Part shown: one piece after another, positions 33,225 to 44,416 of the stretch
Position numbering within the stretch: position 1 is the stretch's first letter
Layout: every line of letters begins with the position of its first letter
NCBI GenBank assembly: GCA_029204225.1
Contig: CM055097.1
Span: forward strand, 37,062,976 to 37,126,975
DNA: 64,000 bases
Direction: 5' to 3'
DNA from: Diphasiastrum complanatum
Lineage: Eukaryota > Streptophyta > Lycopodiopsida > Lycopodiales > Lycopodiaceae
Program-made: the position numbers and the translations under genes
The notes under the pieces: model-generated
The model's input: the letters and a program-made list of their open reading frames with translations, nothing else
Database searches by the model: none
Told to the model about the DNA's origin: nothing

Positions 33225-33755
33225 TCCTTCCATCGCTAGTTGGAGGAGGCTTTTAAAGTGAAGAAGTCTATGAATAGATAGCATAAGTTCATGGTCCATC
33301 GTTGGACAGTTAGCCATAAATGAATTTACAGTATTAACATTTGAAAAGGAGATCACTCTCTAGTCCATCGCTGGAACAGCAGGGTCTCTATGTGTAAATT
33401 GGTGAGTAAATGTGAGTCCATCATGCCTATGAAATCCATCACTGGATAGAACATAGCAATATTGATAAACACCCATCTTTTGGACAGTATGCAGCGATCT
33501 GCTGTCCATCGCTAGACAGCACCCATTCCAATCACCAAAAGTGCATACAGTATGTGCAGGAGTGAGGCACCCCTCCATCGCTGCTCTCTGAGCCATAAAG
33601 AGCAAGTTACAGCATGGAAAAATCGTACTAATATCATTACTATCACCTGCGTTTTTAGAAGATTATCACATAACCAAAACTATCCACCGTTGCCTATTGA
33701 GGCAAGGTGGACGGTGTCAAGAATCAAAAAGTGACATTGATGTCCATCACTGGAC
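33225..33755. repeat. Degenerate 70 bp-period array of a TGTCCATCGCTGGACA dyad
   Basis: The core CATCG/CATCAC recurs at 33231, 33298, 33366, 33438, 33508, 33576 and 33746, with spacing of 67-72 bp in the first six. Several copies are near-perfect inverted repeats (TGTCCA-TCGC-TGGACA). Sequence between the cores has largely diverged. Confidence 0.7.
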
Positions 33756-34261
33756 CTCAATGTGTTCTTGACCTATCATAGCCTTTACATGGTTTAGAGT
33801 GATGAATGGCATATCAAAGCAGAACATTATTAAAGCATCCTTCTCCGGAAAGTAGAGTAAATACGAGAAGAGTGTAAGAGAGAAGTAGATACATATCGTA
33901 AGCTATCAAATCGCTGATCCGTAGGTAGGTAGGGCGCACTTTCAATGAGTGACAGAGGAGCAAAGTTCTTCATCCGGTGTTGTAAAGCAAAAGGGTTGCA
34001 AAAAGCATGCACTTATAGTGCCCATTAAGTAGTAACTTGGAAGGAGAGAGTGGGAGTGGGAAATTCCATTTCCCTCCAAATTATTTTAAACAGACCAAAC
34101 CATTTCAAATATTTGTGGGAAACCCTCTAAGTTAAAAATGGAACTTCATCATATGCAAGGGTACAACAATAAAAAAAACCTTGTAAGTTTGAAGTAGCGG
34201 TACGTCAGTATATGTCCACTTTTCTGTTAATGCAATAGCGTGAAATTAAACAAAGGAGTAT

Positions 34262-34265
<4 letters not shown>

Positions 34266-34297
<32 letters not shown>
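34266..34297. repeat. (GA)n microsatellite
   Basis: An uninterrupted GA tract of 32 bp lies between the dyad array and the reverse transcriptase fragment. Confidence 0.95.
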
Positions 34298-34299
<2 letters not shown>

Positions 34300-34361
34300 C
34301 CACCAACCGACCCGCAGTTAGTGAATCTCTTCGAGGGCAGTTAGCTCCCCGAAAGGGATAG

Positions 34362-35340
34362 CTAACTGTCCATTAGAAGAACATCAATGTCATGTGGTAA
34401 CGTGTACGACAAACCAGGGAACGATTTCGAAGTAAGCAACTTATTGATGATACGACAGAGGTTATCTCTCATAAATCCATTTTTTTGAAAAGCATCAACA
34501 AGAATTCCAACCTCGTTAAGAAACGTCTCTTGCAAGTTACAACAGTACATTGCGGCAATGACTTGTGAAACAATAACCATATATGAATTATAGATTGGTT
34601 TATTTCGCAGCAAGATGTATATATTGTAAGTAAGGAAAGGGTAGTTCTCTTATTTTGTCGTATTTAGAAAGACAAGTCAGGCCGGATTTATTATCAAAGG
34701 TAATAGAAATATTTAAAAACCTGATTTTATTTCCTTAAGTCACTTTTCTTTATATTTCTAGATAGTCCAGGGGATAGATGCAAAACGGGTTTTCAGGGTT
34801 CCTTACCTGTGTTTTGTCCATCAAAAGTTCGATATTAGGGTTATTGATTAAACAAATGTCATATATATATCTAAAAGAATGTCAAAAGTCATTCATGAAA
34901 GAGGTCAGGCCCAGTTTAGCAAGTCTCTTAATAAATTGTGCTTCAAAAAAGGAAAGATACCAATTGCACCACGTAGGTGAGCATGAAAAACCCATAGGGA
35001 TACCTCGTACTTGTCTCCAGGTTTTGTTTCCTAGTCTGACAATACAATTATCAATCAAGAAGTCATTCCATTGATAGAGTACGTTTATATCCAAAGCGTG
35101 CTAGTCTTGTGATTGTTTTGCCTTCCATGACAAAGATGAGCAGATGAGAGTGTATGTAAATTAGCATCAGAAGCTTATCAGTGAGATAGACGAAGTAGAT
35201 GCCTTGTGCATTGATTCTTTATTGTCAGTAATAAGGTTTCATTCATTTAAAGATTTAATAAGCTTCGTAGGGCACGGGATTTCGGCCGCTATTGTCTTGT
35301 GCTCTACCGCATAATTGACATATATACTTGATATACTTAA
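34362..35340 (-). mobile_element. Reverse transcriptase fragment of a non-copia, non-gypsy lineage
   Basis: On the minus strand, DINVLYQWNDFLIDNCIVRL is followed by RQVRGIPMGFSCSPTWCNWY (RT motif B). After an in-frame stop comes FRYIYDICLINN, an RT motif C in which the first Asp of the usual DD pair reads Tyr. A frameshift then leads to a tail ORF 34613-34362 (IVSQVIAAMYCCNLQETFLN). The RxxRGIPMG motif recalls Penelope-like and related intron-type RTs more than LINE, copia or gypsy. The family is uncertain. Confidence 0.6.
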
Positions 35341-36852
35341 TCTGATACAGTTCTTTGTTTTGTGTTCAGATCTGTGTTAATATTGCTATGCTTATTATTC
35401 AATCTGTCTGATCTTTCTAGTTGCTCTTTTTGGTTATAGATGACTAACATTTAGCCTTGTCTTTCGCAAATCTTTCGCGACTAATTATCAGTCAAGCACA
35501 ATCTAGCTCTTCGCGAATCATTCGCGACACAAAATTTGTCTTGCTATTCATGACAAATTATTCTTCTGGTGCTTCATTTATTAATGTTTGGCTGCGTAAT
35601 CAAGAATGACTGTGATTTCCATCACTAACGTTTTGCTCATTCTGATAGGCATAGTCATGCTTATGGAGAGAGTCGTATAGCTCGTTCCGCTGCGTACGAA
35701 CACTTTCTGTTCAAGTTCGTTTCTCGTTTGTGTTTTGTTTCTTGTTCGTGTTCATCTTACCCCTTTGAGCTAATTTTTTGCTTCTAACATACGACACCTT
35801 TTTGCAACTCGTCTTGTTTTTCATCTCTCTCTCCAACAAGATTAAGCACAATCTTGAGACATTATAAAGTACAAGTAGTAGAATAATAGTACAGATGATT
35901 AGGGTAGTATTGTACTTGGCCAAAAAAGATCAAAAAGATATTTTTTTCTTGTAGAATAGGAAAGTTGGGCAAGAACTGGACTTTTCTAGAGTAACAGAAT
36001 TCATAGACAATATTGAAAATTGTAGATAGGCTGATGAATCAGAATATAGCACTTGCTAATTCTGATAGGGGCTTTACACTGTAAAAATACTATTTTTTTT
36101 GTAGTTTTTTAAAAAAATTGCAAAGGATAGAATTCGCAGAGGGTGTTTTTCAGGGTTTCAGACTATGATGGTAGGGTCGGCGATTTCTGAAAATAAAGTT
36201 TTGCTGACATACAAGGGAATTAGTGGAAAAGTTCTTGTTTGATAGAAAAACAGACTAAATCTGTGAGATGGAATTCAGAAAGCTTCTAGAGGTCTGATCT
36301 AACATAGATCTAGCCTCAGTAAAGTCGGCGAATTCTAAGACAAAGATTTGGTTGAAAAACAATGGATTTTAATAGTAAAACAGGGTGGTTTCTGAAAATC
36401 TAAACAAGTCAAAATTTGTGGAGGTGATAGGATGAAAGATCATGGTCTGTTATGGCTGCAGAGAGCTCGACAAATTCTAATATACTTGATTGGTTGAAAA
36501 AAATGTCACTTGGATCACTTCTTTCAGAGAAAATGCCCAAGTTGACATTTTTGTTGCTTCCCTCCGGCTTGATGGGTTGCTCAGTGGCTCATTTAGGACC
36601 TGAAGAGAAGTGTTGTGTTGTAGTGTGAAAAAAAATCAGTCACGCATACACACAAGCACGTTAGAAATGCGAAAAAGAAAAACAAGAAAGCTAGTTAGAT
36701 AAACTTAAAAAGCGGAACGATGCCAATGTTGGAAGTATTCTAGTTTATTCGGTGGATAGATCTTCTCACAGATGTAGTATAGTGAAGCAGAGGATTGTCC
36801 ACTTTTTAAGATCTACAAGCTTTACAACGAAATAAAAAACATAAACAATGGA

Positions 36853-37019
36853 GAGCACCAAGGCTTCCCAACTGGTGCTCGGAATAAAACGGTGTGGCTA
36901 AGGCAGTACCCAACTAGCCACTACATGGAAAATAACTACGACTTTGCTAAGGCTTTCCCAACTAGCAAAGGTGAATGAAAATAACAAGATCTTGCTAAAG
37001 CTTCCCAACTAGCAAGATC
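36853..37019. repeat. Four hairpins with a conserved loop and changing stems
   Basis: Stems and loops: GAGCACC/GGTGCTC (36853-36880), GTGGCTA/TAGCCAC (36894-36921), CTTTGCTA/TAGCAAAG (36942-36970), GATCTTGCTA/TAGCAAGATC (36988-37019). Loops are variants of AAGGCTTCCCAAC(T). Each stem is perfectly paired although the stem sequences differ. No ORF. Confidence 0.85.
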
Positions 37020-37258
37020 ATTAATCTAAATCCTACTTAATACCCAAAGGGGAGATAAAATATAAATTGCGGGTAATACTAAGCAATAAGCAATAATGAT
37101 CATGCCACAATAAAAATCGATGAGAAGGAGGCAAAAGGAGATCCGAGCACCTTCCCTCAAGCTATACACCTTCCCAAAGGGAACACAACGAAATCACAAG
37201 ATGATCACAATAGCAATTTGTCATAATCACAAAGTGTTGATTACAAGGGAAATGCCTT

Positions 37259-37306
37259 TCTTCTTATAGCAAGAAGGGCCTTCCATAAGCATCCACTAGC
37301 TTATGG
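37259..37306. repeat. Two further hairpins downstream of the cluster
   Basis: CTTCTT/AAGAAG (about 37259-37275) and CCATAAGC/GCTTATGG (37283-37306, 8 nt loop) follow in the same non-coding segment. Confidence 0.65.
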
Positions 37307-37559
37307 GATTGGTGCCTAAACTAGCCATTCTAAGGCTTCTCAACTTCTAACTTAGAACTTAGGACTTTTTAGAATCTCTAATTCTAGACTTAAGGTAGCT
37401 TAAGATAACTTAGAATATTTCTAAGCTTAAGTTTTATTAAGTCTAAGTTTAAGTTGTTTAATTTATTTAAGCTTCTACCCATGGACTTACAAAACACATG
37501 ACATAGTAGAAGTTTATTAACATTTACTCCTATGTGGACTTACAATACACATGCCACGG

Positions 37560-38693
37560 AGTTTTATTTCTTTTTTTATTTTTCACTCTGTTGCTAACAG
37601 TCCATGTGTTGTTCCTCAGCAATGAGTTGTACTCCTTATCCATTGCTTCTTTCTAGAGATCCGAATCTACTTGTGACATAGCTTCCTCAACTGTGGTTGG
37701 CTCCTAGATAGAATAGTGAGCAAACTCATCAATGTATCGGACAGGCTGAGTTTGAATTCGAGTTGATCTTCTGGTTGAAGTTTCTGGCTGCGAAACTCGA
37801 CTTTGTGTTGGCTGATTCGGCTGCTCCCGAGTTGCAACTTCTTTTTCTTCAGGGTCTGATTGTACAGAGTGACTACTGAAATGAATAGAAATTGTCTTTT
37901 GAAAAGAATTAGTTGTTAGGGCAAAAATTGTAGACTGCATCTGGTCCTTTCCCTTCAAATCAATAAACTGATCTTCTATAAAAGTCACATCCTTGTAGTA
38001 AAAGCTTTACAAGTTTCTATATTGTACAATCTATACATTCCATCAGAAGCACAATAGCCAACAAGAATAGTTTTGAACGAATGCTCATCTAGTTTCTTTT
38101 GTGTTGTCCTCCAAAACATGAGCATAGGCAGTGCATCCGAATACTCTCAAGTGCTTCAATGAAGGTTTGGATTTGTCCAGGATCCTGTCCAGACTTCATG
38201 AGGGGTTTTGCTGTCAGGGAGGCCTTAGGTTATACATCGATTCTGCACGTAAGTCATTGTTGAAACAACATGTTGCCATAACGATTTGGGCAACGAGCAT
38301 GAGTTATCACGCAATCTGTGTGTCAAAGATATTAAGGGTGATCAAGGTGAAAACCCTGCCATCCCTGAGCTTCCATTTGGAAATGGCTTGCTCATCGACA
38401 TTGGGAATTAGTTCAATTCCATCGACTATTTCCCAAATCTTTGGCCACGAGTACTACTCTCATCTTGAATTTCCACAAGTGGTAATTCGAACCATCGAGT
38501 TTGTCTACCATTAGAGCAGACAGTGGTTGCAAATCCATTTGAAGTTTCAGCATGAGTGTATGCAGATAGTAGATTGTATGACTAAAAACAATTATAGAAA
38601 AAGTCTCTACTATATCAGAATTATTATTCCTGATGATGTACGTTCTAATGATAATATCTAAATGCTTCGATACCAAGATAAAGCTCTAATACC
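37560..38693 (-). mobile_element. Internally deleted Ty1/copia (gag start joined to integrase)
   Basis: Minus strand: PBS TGGTATTAGAGC at 38691-38680, then gag N-terminus with LDGSNYHLWKFKMRVVLVAK (to about 38.45 kb). Sequence jumps to integrase blocks SLWQHVVSTMTYVQNRC, HLRVFGCTAYAHV and FKTILVGYCASDGMYRLYN, then the linker RRSTRIQTQPVRYIDEFAHY (37988-37704) and the start of RT (KEAMDKEYNSLLRNNTWT) near 37.58 kb. Gag C-terminus, protease and most of the integrase are lost. Several stops and frame changes are present. Confidence 0.78.
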
Positions 38694-39360
38694 ATGTTGG
38701 GATTCAAAGGCAATGCGCGTCATATCAGTGAGAAACAAACGGAATCCTCAATACATGTAACTATGTATATCGTATTCAGATCAAATTTGAACAAATCGAT
38801 ATCTGTCTTACTTGATCATAGCTTTGAAGTCACCAGATTTGAAAGACTCAATTTCATAGCCATGCATGAATTCACTAAGTTATAGAGCTAGCTTTTATGT
38901 GCGGAAGTGTACAGCGTCTAGGAACGGTGATTAGAACGACAAATTCGACTTATGCTATCAGTCACATGAATATTTTATCTGCAAGCATGAATCTATTTGA
39001 ACATGAATGAAATAAGCATTCAATTAGAACATACACGACTCGAATTATGGAACAAATATTAATTATTCACGAATGATAACAGTCTAAATGCAGATAGAGT
39101 CGTCTTCTTTCTAAGACAATACTCTATAGTAATAAAGAGAAAGAACATGACAATTGCACTCTGGATGTTCAATTACTGATCGTGTAGCGTTCAGTGGTAA
39201 CCTTACAACTGATAAGTTGATGAGTATTTGTATAGATGGCCAGCTAATTAAAAGAATGGTTAATCTGTACATTCCAAATTAAATTAATCCACTACATGTT
39301 GTTGTCAGTCGCTTTCAGATAGTATCTAAGTTTGTTGGAGATCATACCCGGTCTTGACAA
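38694..39360 (-). mobile_element. Probable 5' LTR of the deleted copia, outer end unresolved
   Basis: Sequence next to the primer-binding site starts TGTTGGGATTC on the plus strand, the expected inner LTR edge. No partner LTR was found, so the far end is a guess. Confidence 0.4.
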
Positions 39361-39602
39361 TGGTACGGTTGAGCCACCTTTGATCGACTTGACTTGGGAT
39401 TGATAGATGACCAGCTTTAGAGCTCAAAAGTCAAAGTCGTCAAAATGTTCGACGTGGCGAATGTCGAATAGTTGAGGTGGTCGTGTCGTCAAGACTCTGT
39501 CATGAATTTTTTTGTATTTCTGCAGACTGCTAGAAAACATGTGTATTTCTGCAGAACATGCGACTGTACAAATATTTACAACAGTTAGAGAATGGACCTA
39601 GA

Positions 39603-40445
39603 TTAGAAGAAAGATAGGGATGGAGAGGATATGAATTCAACAACTTGAGTGGTGGCTTTTTCATAATATTTAATGATCACTTTAGCCTTTGCCAACTCTG
39701 ATGATGCTCTAATTTTAAATAAATAAAATCTGCCTTGAAAGTCGGACAAAGACTGGCGATAAGTCTTGACCTTCCTAAACGTATAGTTTATTTCTTTTTG
39801 GGAGACAAGACGATCTAGTATATTTGAGTGTAGCAAATTATCTCGCTCTGTGGCCATGGCATCCAATTCACTCAAAATTATTATTATTATTTCGAGCTGA
39901 GCCATATCCATTTGACCTTGCAAGAGGAGAACTTGTTGCCTGGCATCCTATACAACTTTGTTAACTTGATCTTGCACATTGATCAGCACATTCTGGAGCT
40001 CAAAGGTATATTTCTCTAAGGTGCCCTCATGTTGCTTTTTATTTTTGAGCTCAACCTCTGATTTCTCTTCGTGTTGCTTGGCTATCTTGAGATCTCGATT
40101 GATATGGATCAGTTTTTGGCTGATAAGTGTATTCTCTGAGCCAAGATCTACAATTTGCTTTTCCATAGAATATTTTTCATCTATCATGGTTTGGATCATT
40201 CGCCCTAGGTGTGTGTGAATCCCTAGGATGTCACCAGAATCCAATTGTACGCTTGGCAATCTTGTAACAACAATATGAGGTACAGATCCCACAGGTTGTC
40301 TTTATTTTGCCTGAAGATTGGCCCGCGGATCTTCCTTTTCAAAGGTATCCTCACCTTCAAATCTTTTTGGGACTTGTGCATCGAACTGCTATGGGGATCT
40401 GACCGCAGAAGAGATTTTGATGGTTTCAAGTGTCATGAATGCCTT
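39603..40445 (-). pseudogene. Degenerate coiled-coil reading frame, antisense to a gypsy element
   Basis: One minus-strand frame runs from about 40445 to 39603 interrupted by only three stops (40400-40390, about 40315 and 39950-39948). It is rich in charged heptads, for example DLKIAKQHEEKSEVELKNKK and KAKVIIKYYEKATTQVVEFI, suggesting an alpha-helical coiled coil. I do not recognise the family. It lies head-to-head with a plus-strand gypsy protease/RT fragment starting near 40.43 kb, so it may be an antisense ORF carried by that element or an unrelated insertion. Confidence 0.4.
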
Positions 40446-41400
40446 GGTGCTCCTTCTTTGACCTACTAAAAAGATGGTGCAATATCCAGTTGGAGTCTAA
40501 TTGCACCATAGGTGGATAGATTCTTGGTAAGATCTCTGTGGATAAGGGATACTTGATAGTAATCATATGGTACATGGTACACATTAACGTTGTTCTTGTG
40601 CAGAAACTCGGCCTAGAAACTGAAGCCAGTGATCATAGATGTAAGGTATACCTAGCTTCAGGTGTGGAGTTAGAGACTTGGGATGTTGAAGTTCCAAAGC
40701 TCCCAGTTTGGATTCAAAATTATAGAGAGCTAATAGATTTTCATGTTTTAGATTTAGCACGTACGGACATAGTCCTAGGGTATGAATGGTTATTTAATAA
40801 ATCTTCTGATATGGATTTTGAGAGGCATGTGCTCTCATTTCGAGAGGATAATAAAGTAGTTACTTTGTTTGGAGACATATATGTACATCCATCTGGGATA
40901 ATTTCATTTGTTAATGTAATGAAAATTTTTATTCACAGTATGAAGCTTATTCTTTGTTTGCCAAACCCATTTTGGATTTCTCTGACATGCATCTAAGTAG
41001 TTTCTCTGACCTCATGGAATACCACCATCTTCCAGGTAGTCACCCTGTCTCTAGACAACCATATCGGTTTTCTTAGAAAGAAGAAATAGGGATTACTAAT
41101 CACATTGAAAATTATCTTAGGATGGGTCACATTCAGCCTAGCAAGTCACCAATGGGGTGCTCCTGTTCTTTTGAAAGCGAAGAAAGATGGAGGCTTCCGA
41201 ATGTGTGTTGACTACATCGGGTTGAATAAGATAACTATTAAGAATAAATATTTTTTTACCCCAAATGGATGATCTGGTAGATCGATTAGATGGAGCTAAA
41301 TACTTCACAAAAATAGATCTCAAAACTGGATATCATCATATTAGGATTCATCGGAATGATGTGCAAAAGACTAGGTTTCAGATGAGATTGGTCATTATAA
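40425..41400 (+). mobile_element. Ty3/gypsy protease-RT fragment
   Basis: Plus strand: VQKLGLETEASDHRCKVYLA then DIVLGYEWLFNKSSDMDFER (protease C-terminal part; the DSG active-site stretch just upstream reads VDKGYL and looks lost), in ORF 40538-40996. Further on, in shifting frames, are RT blocks [25 protein letters not shown] and YFTKIDLKTGYHHIRIHRND. RT motif C and everything beyond are missing after about 41.4 kb. Confidence 0.78.
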
Positions 41401-41554
41401 ACTCCTAGATATCACCTTCATGTAATCCTAATTACACGAACTATTGGGTGAATCCACTCATTATTATAGAGATCAAGTCCGTGAGCTAAAGAAAATTCCA
41501 TTTTAATCATAGTCTAACATCTATCCACAATGTCTTGTAGATAATAGTGCTTCT

Positions 41555-42201
41555 TGTGAAAGATTCAACTAGTTGGATCATATTTGCTACATTTCTATAT
41601 TTGACAAATTGAGGCCAACTTTATATTAGACTTAGAGTTTGACTTTTCAAAGCTAATTAGTCTAAATTTCATTTGAATAAACACTTTTTGAAAGTGTGGG
41701 AAAGTTAGAAGCCGAGTTTGAGTAGATTCAAATTTAAATGTAGGGTACATTGGGTCTAGACCCAAAAATAGTAGGGTTTACATTTTGGAGGGAAAGCCAA
41801 GTGGCCAAATAGCATTTGGACCTGTTATAAAATGATGTAACTCCTAGAGAAGCAGATCTTCTCTCTTCTCTATCTCATTTCATGCATATACATGGTTCTC
41901 TTGGGTTCTACTATCCATTGGTGCACTATACTTGTGATATCTTGCAATTATATGTGTACACTGATCTATATTTGTTATTTTTAGGTTCACACGTGTGAAA
42001 TACAGTAGGGTAATGTTGTTGTACGGACAATAGCTTCTATTTATGTTTTGATTCATGTTTGATCAAGTTTTATTAGAGTTAGCATTCTATGTTGTGTGTA
42101 GATGCTGATTTTTCTACATTGGCAAGATTGGTGGAGTATCTTGTTTTGTAACCAAAGATCCTTTATGGATTTGGATCATCAATGATCTGAATTCTTTCAC
42201 A
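41555..42201 (+). repeat. 5' LTR of the gag-only copia
   Basis: Starts TGTGAAAGATTC, ends TCTTTCACA directly before the primer-binding site. Confidence 0.93.
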
Positions 42202-42800
42202 TGGTATCAAAGCTTTTGTTTCAGGGTATGAAGAAGGCAATCACATCTATCAATGATTTGGAGAAGATATCAATGCTAGAGCATGCTAGATTGGATTCTA
42301 CACCAAAATCGAGTTTCTTGCATTTGTAGATTGGATCTTTTGTAGATCAAAACCCTACATAGGTTTATAAACTTGATCAATTTTGATTTTTGAAATCACA
42401 CGTATTTGGCTGATTTTTTTTATCATTGGATTAGCCTAAGTGGTGGCTAATAGATTGCATATCAAGATTTTAAGCATTTGCATGTAGATTTGAAATATTC
42501 GATTTTTTGTGATTTTGTCAAAACCCTAATTTTGAGTGGATATCTAGATAGTGAGGTTGCTAGACTTCATTTGAGTGTGTTTCAATCTTAGGAAGTGGCA
42601 AGAGTCATTAGATTGAGGATAGATCATATGTTGGTCAAGATTTCACGATTCTATGTGTTGATTTGCTTGGTATAAGTGCTAGAAGAGAATTTTGAGAAGT
42701 TTCAAATCTTTGTGATTTCTCTTTGAAAACATTTGTTGTTGCTCAAAGGAGTGCTTTGTGTATTGAAACAAGTTAAAAGAGAAGATCAGGACATTGCTAC

Positions 42801-43829
42801 ATGGCAACATCAAGTGGAGTCATGTTGGAAGCCAATGATAGGCTTAGCTCAAGTAACTATTCAATGTGGAAAGTGAGGATGGAATCACTTCTTGAGATGA
42901 ATGATGTTTTGGATATTGTTGTAGGTTTGGAGGAGAGTCCATCAATACAACAAGATCAAGTGAGGTATGATAAGAGGGCCAAAAGGGCTCTACACATGAT
43001 CAAGATCAAGTCTACTTCTAGAGTGTTGACTCTAACAAGAAAAATCTTTTCGTGTTTTCAAAAGAGTGAAGAAAGTCCAAATACTTTTATTTTGAGGATG
43101 AAAGCATTGAATGATGAGTTGGCTTGCATTGATGAGAGCATTAAGGAAGGAGAGCTTGTTCAAGTTATTCTTAGTGGATTGCTGGATGCTCATGCTAACA
43201 TTGTTCAAACTATTGCTATTCAAAAGACTTTGCCAAGTTTGATGGATCTTCAAGAGATCTTGATCAATGAAGAATATAGGCTTCAAGCAAGAGGTGGATC
43301 TACATCGACACTTCAAGAGGAGGCTACGTTCACAATGGGCAAAAGCAAAAGTAAGTGGTCTAAAGGGCAAGATCAAGGGGAGACTTCTTCAAGTGTCCAA
43401 AAGAAATATAAATCAAAGCTCGAGTGCTTCTATTGTGGCACTAAAGGACACTTTGCAAGTGAGTGCTACAAGAAGAAGAGAGATCAAGGAGACAAGCAAG
43501 GTAATCTTACTCTTGATGAGGATGGTTTAGATGTTCAAGATGCAAATGATGATGCTTTTGTGATGTCTTCATGTATGCTTGCTAATGATAGAGATCTAGA
43601 TCCATGGTGGATTGATAGTGGAGCAAATTCACACATGACTTTTCACAAAGAGTACTTCACTTCTTTGTTGGCATATGGAGATGACAAGAGGGTGATCTAC
43701 ACATCCGATGATGGTGAGTGTGCAATCAAAGGGATTGGCACAATTCCTATTTATCTCTCTACAAATAGGAATGTTCATTTGGAGGATGTCTTGTTTATTC
43801 CACTATTACGAAGAATTTGCTTAGTGTGA
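42801..43829 (+). CDS. Copia Gag with zinc knuckle and protease start (342 aa)
   Basis: Starts at an ATG (MATSSGVMLEANDRLSSSNY), giving the gag N-terminal core with WKVRMESLLEMND near residues 24-36. A retroviral-type zinc knuckle CFYCGTKGHFASEC is near residue 211, then a protease active site WWIDSGANSHMT near 272-283 with the catalytic Asp intact. Reading goes on to HLEDVLFIP, where loss of one base near 43802 ends the frame. Gag packages element RNA in cytoplasmic particles. The frame is otherwise clean over 1 kb, unlike the other retroelements here. Confidence 0.88.
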   Translation: MATSSGVMLEANDRLSSSNYSMWKVRMESLLEMNDVLDIVVGLEESPSIQQDQVRYDKRAKRALHMIKIKSTSRVLTLTRKIFSCFQKSEESPNTFILRMKALNDELACIDESIKEGELVQVILSGLLDAHANIVQTIAIQKTLPSLMDLQEILINEEYRLQARGGSTSTLQEEATFTMGKSKSKWSKGQDQGETSSSVQKKYKSKLECFYCGTKGHFASECYKKKRDQGDKQGNLTLDEDGLDVQDANDDAFVMSSCMLANDRDLDPWWIDSGANSHMTFHKEYFTSLLAYGDDKRVIYTSDDGECAIKGIGTIPIYLSTNRNVHLEDVLFIPLLRRICLV

Positions 43830-44416
43830 GTCAATTTCTAAATAAAGGCCTCAAGGTTGAGTCTTGTATGATCAAAAGGAAGGATGTCTTGATTGGAAAA
43901 GATAAAAGGATGTTCAAACTAGATGCTTGTGTGATGTCAGCTGAATTTGTACTAGCATTCTTGGCTGGTTTTGCTGATGGAAATGAAGCTATTGGAGGTT
44001 CATTATGTCACTCATTTATGAGCAATTCATCAAGTGATGATGGCATCTTGTGGCAAGATGGAGATGGAGGCTCATTTATGGTGGATACATGGCAAGGAGG
44101 AGACATGCAAGCAAAAGTTAATCACTCACATTTATTGTTTGTTTGCTATAATTTTCCAAAGAGTTCCGAGTTGATATCATGGAGGAATCATCTCATTTAC
44201 ATCCTATGTGATTCTTCATGTCATATTGAGGTGCAATATCATTTTGTGAGGGAGCAAGTCATTGCAAAGGAGGTGGAGCTTCAACATGTGTCCTCAAGGG
44301 AACGTGTAGCTAATATCTTCACCAAAGCATTGGGAAAGGACTTGTTCATGAAGCATAGGACTTCACTTATAGTGCTATCAAAGTCTATGCTAAATTTAGT
44401 TGAAGAGGGAGTGTGA
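43817..44416 (+). pseudogene. Remnant pol frame with unfamiliar central segment
   Basis: The frame continues the protease/pre-integrase reading (LLSVSQFLNKGLKVESCMIK, MFKLDACVM). It then carries about 90 residues with no copia similarity that I recognise (about 43.94-44.21 kb) and resumes as the end of RNase H (HFVREQVIAKEVELQHVSS). No ATG start is needed because it is a frameshifted extension of gag. The central insert keeps the frame open, which may be chance or capture of foreign sequence. Confidence 0.6.

Noticed and set aside
38131-38514. 127-codon plus-strand ORF
   Set aside because: Opposite-strand shadow of the copia integrase (YVQNRC, LRVFGCTAYAHV) read on the minus strand.
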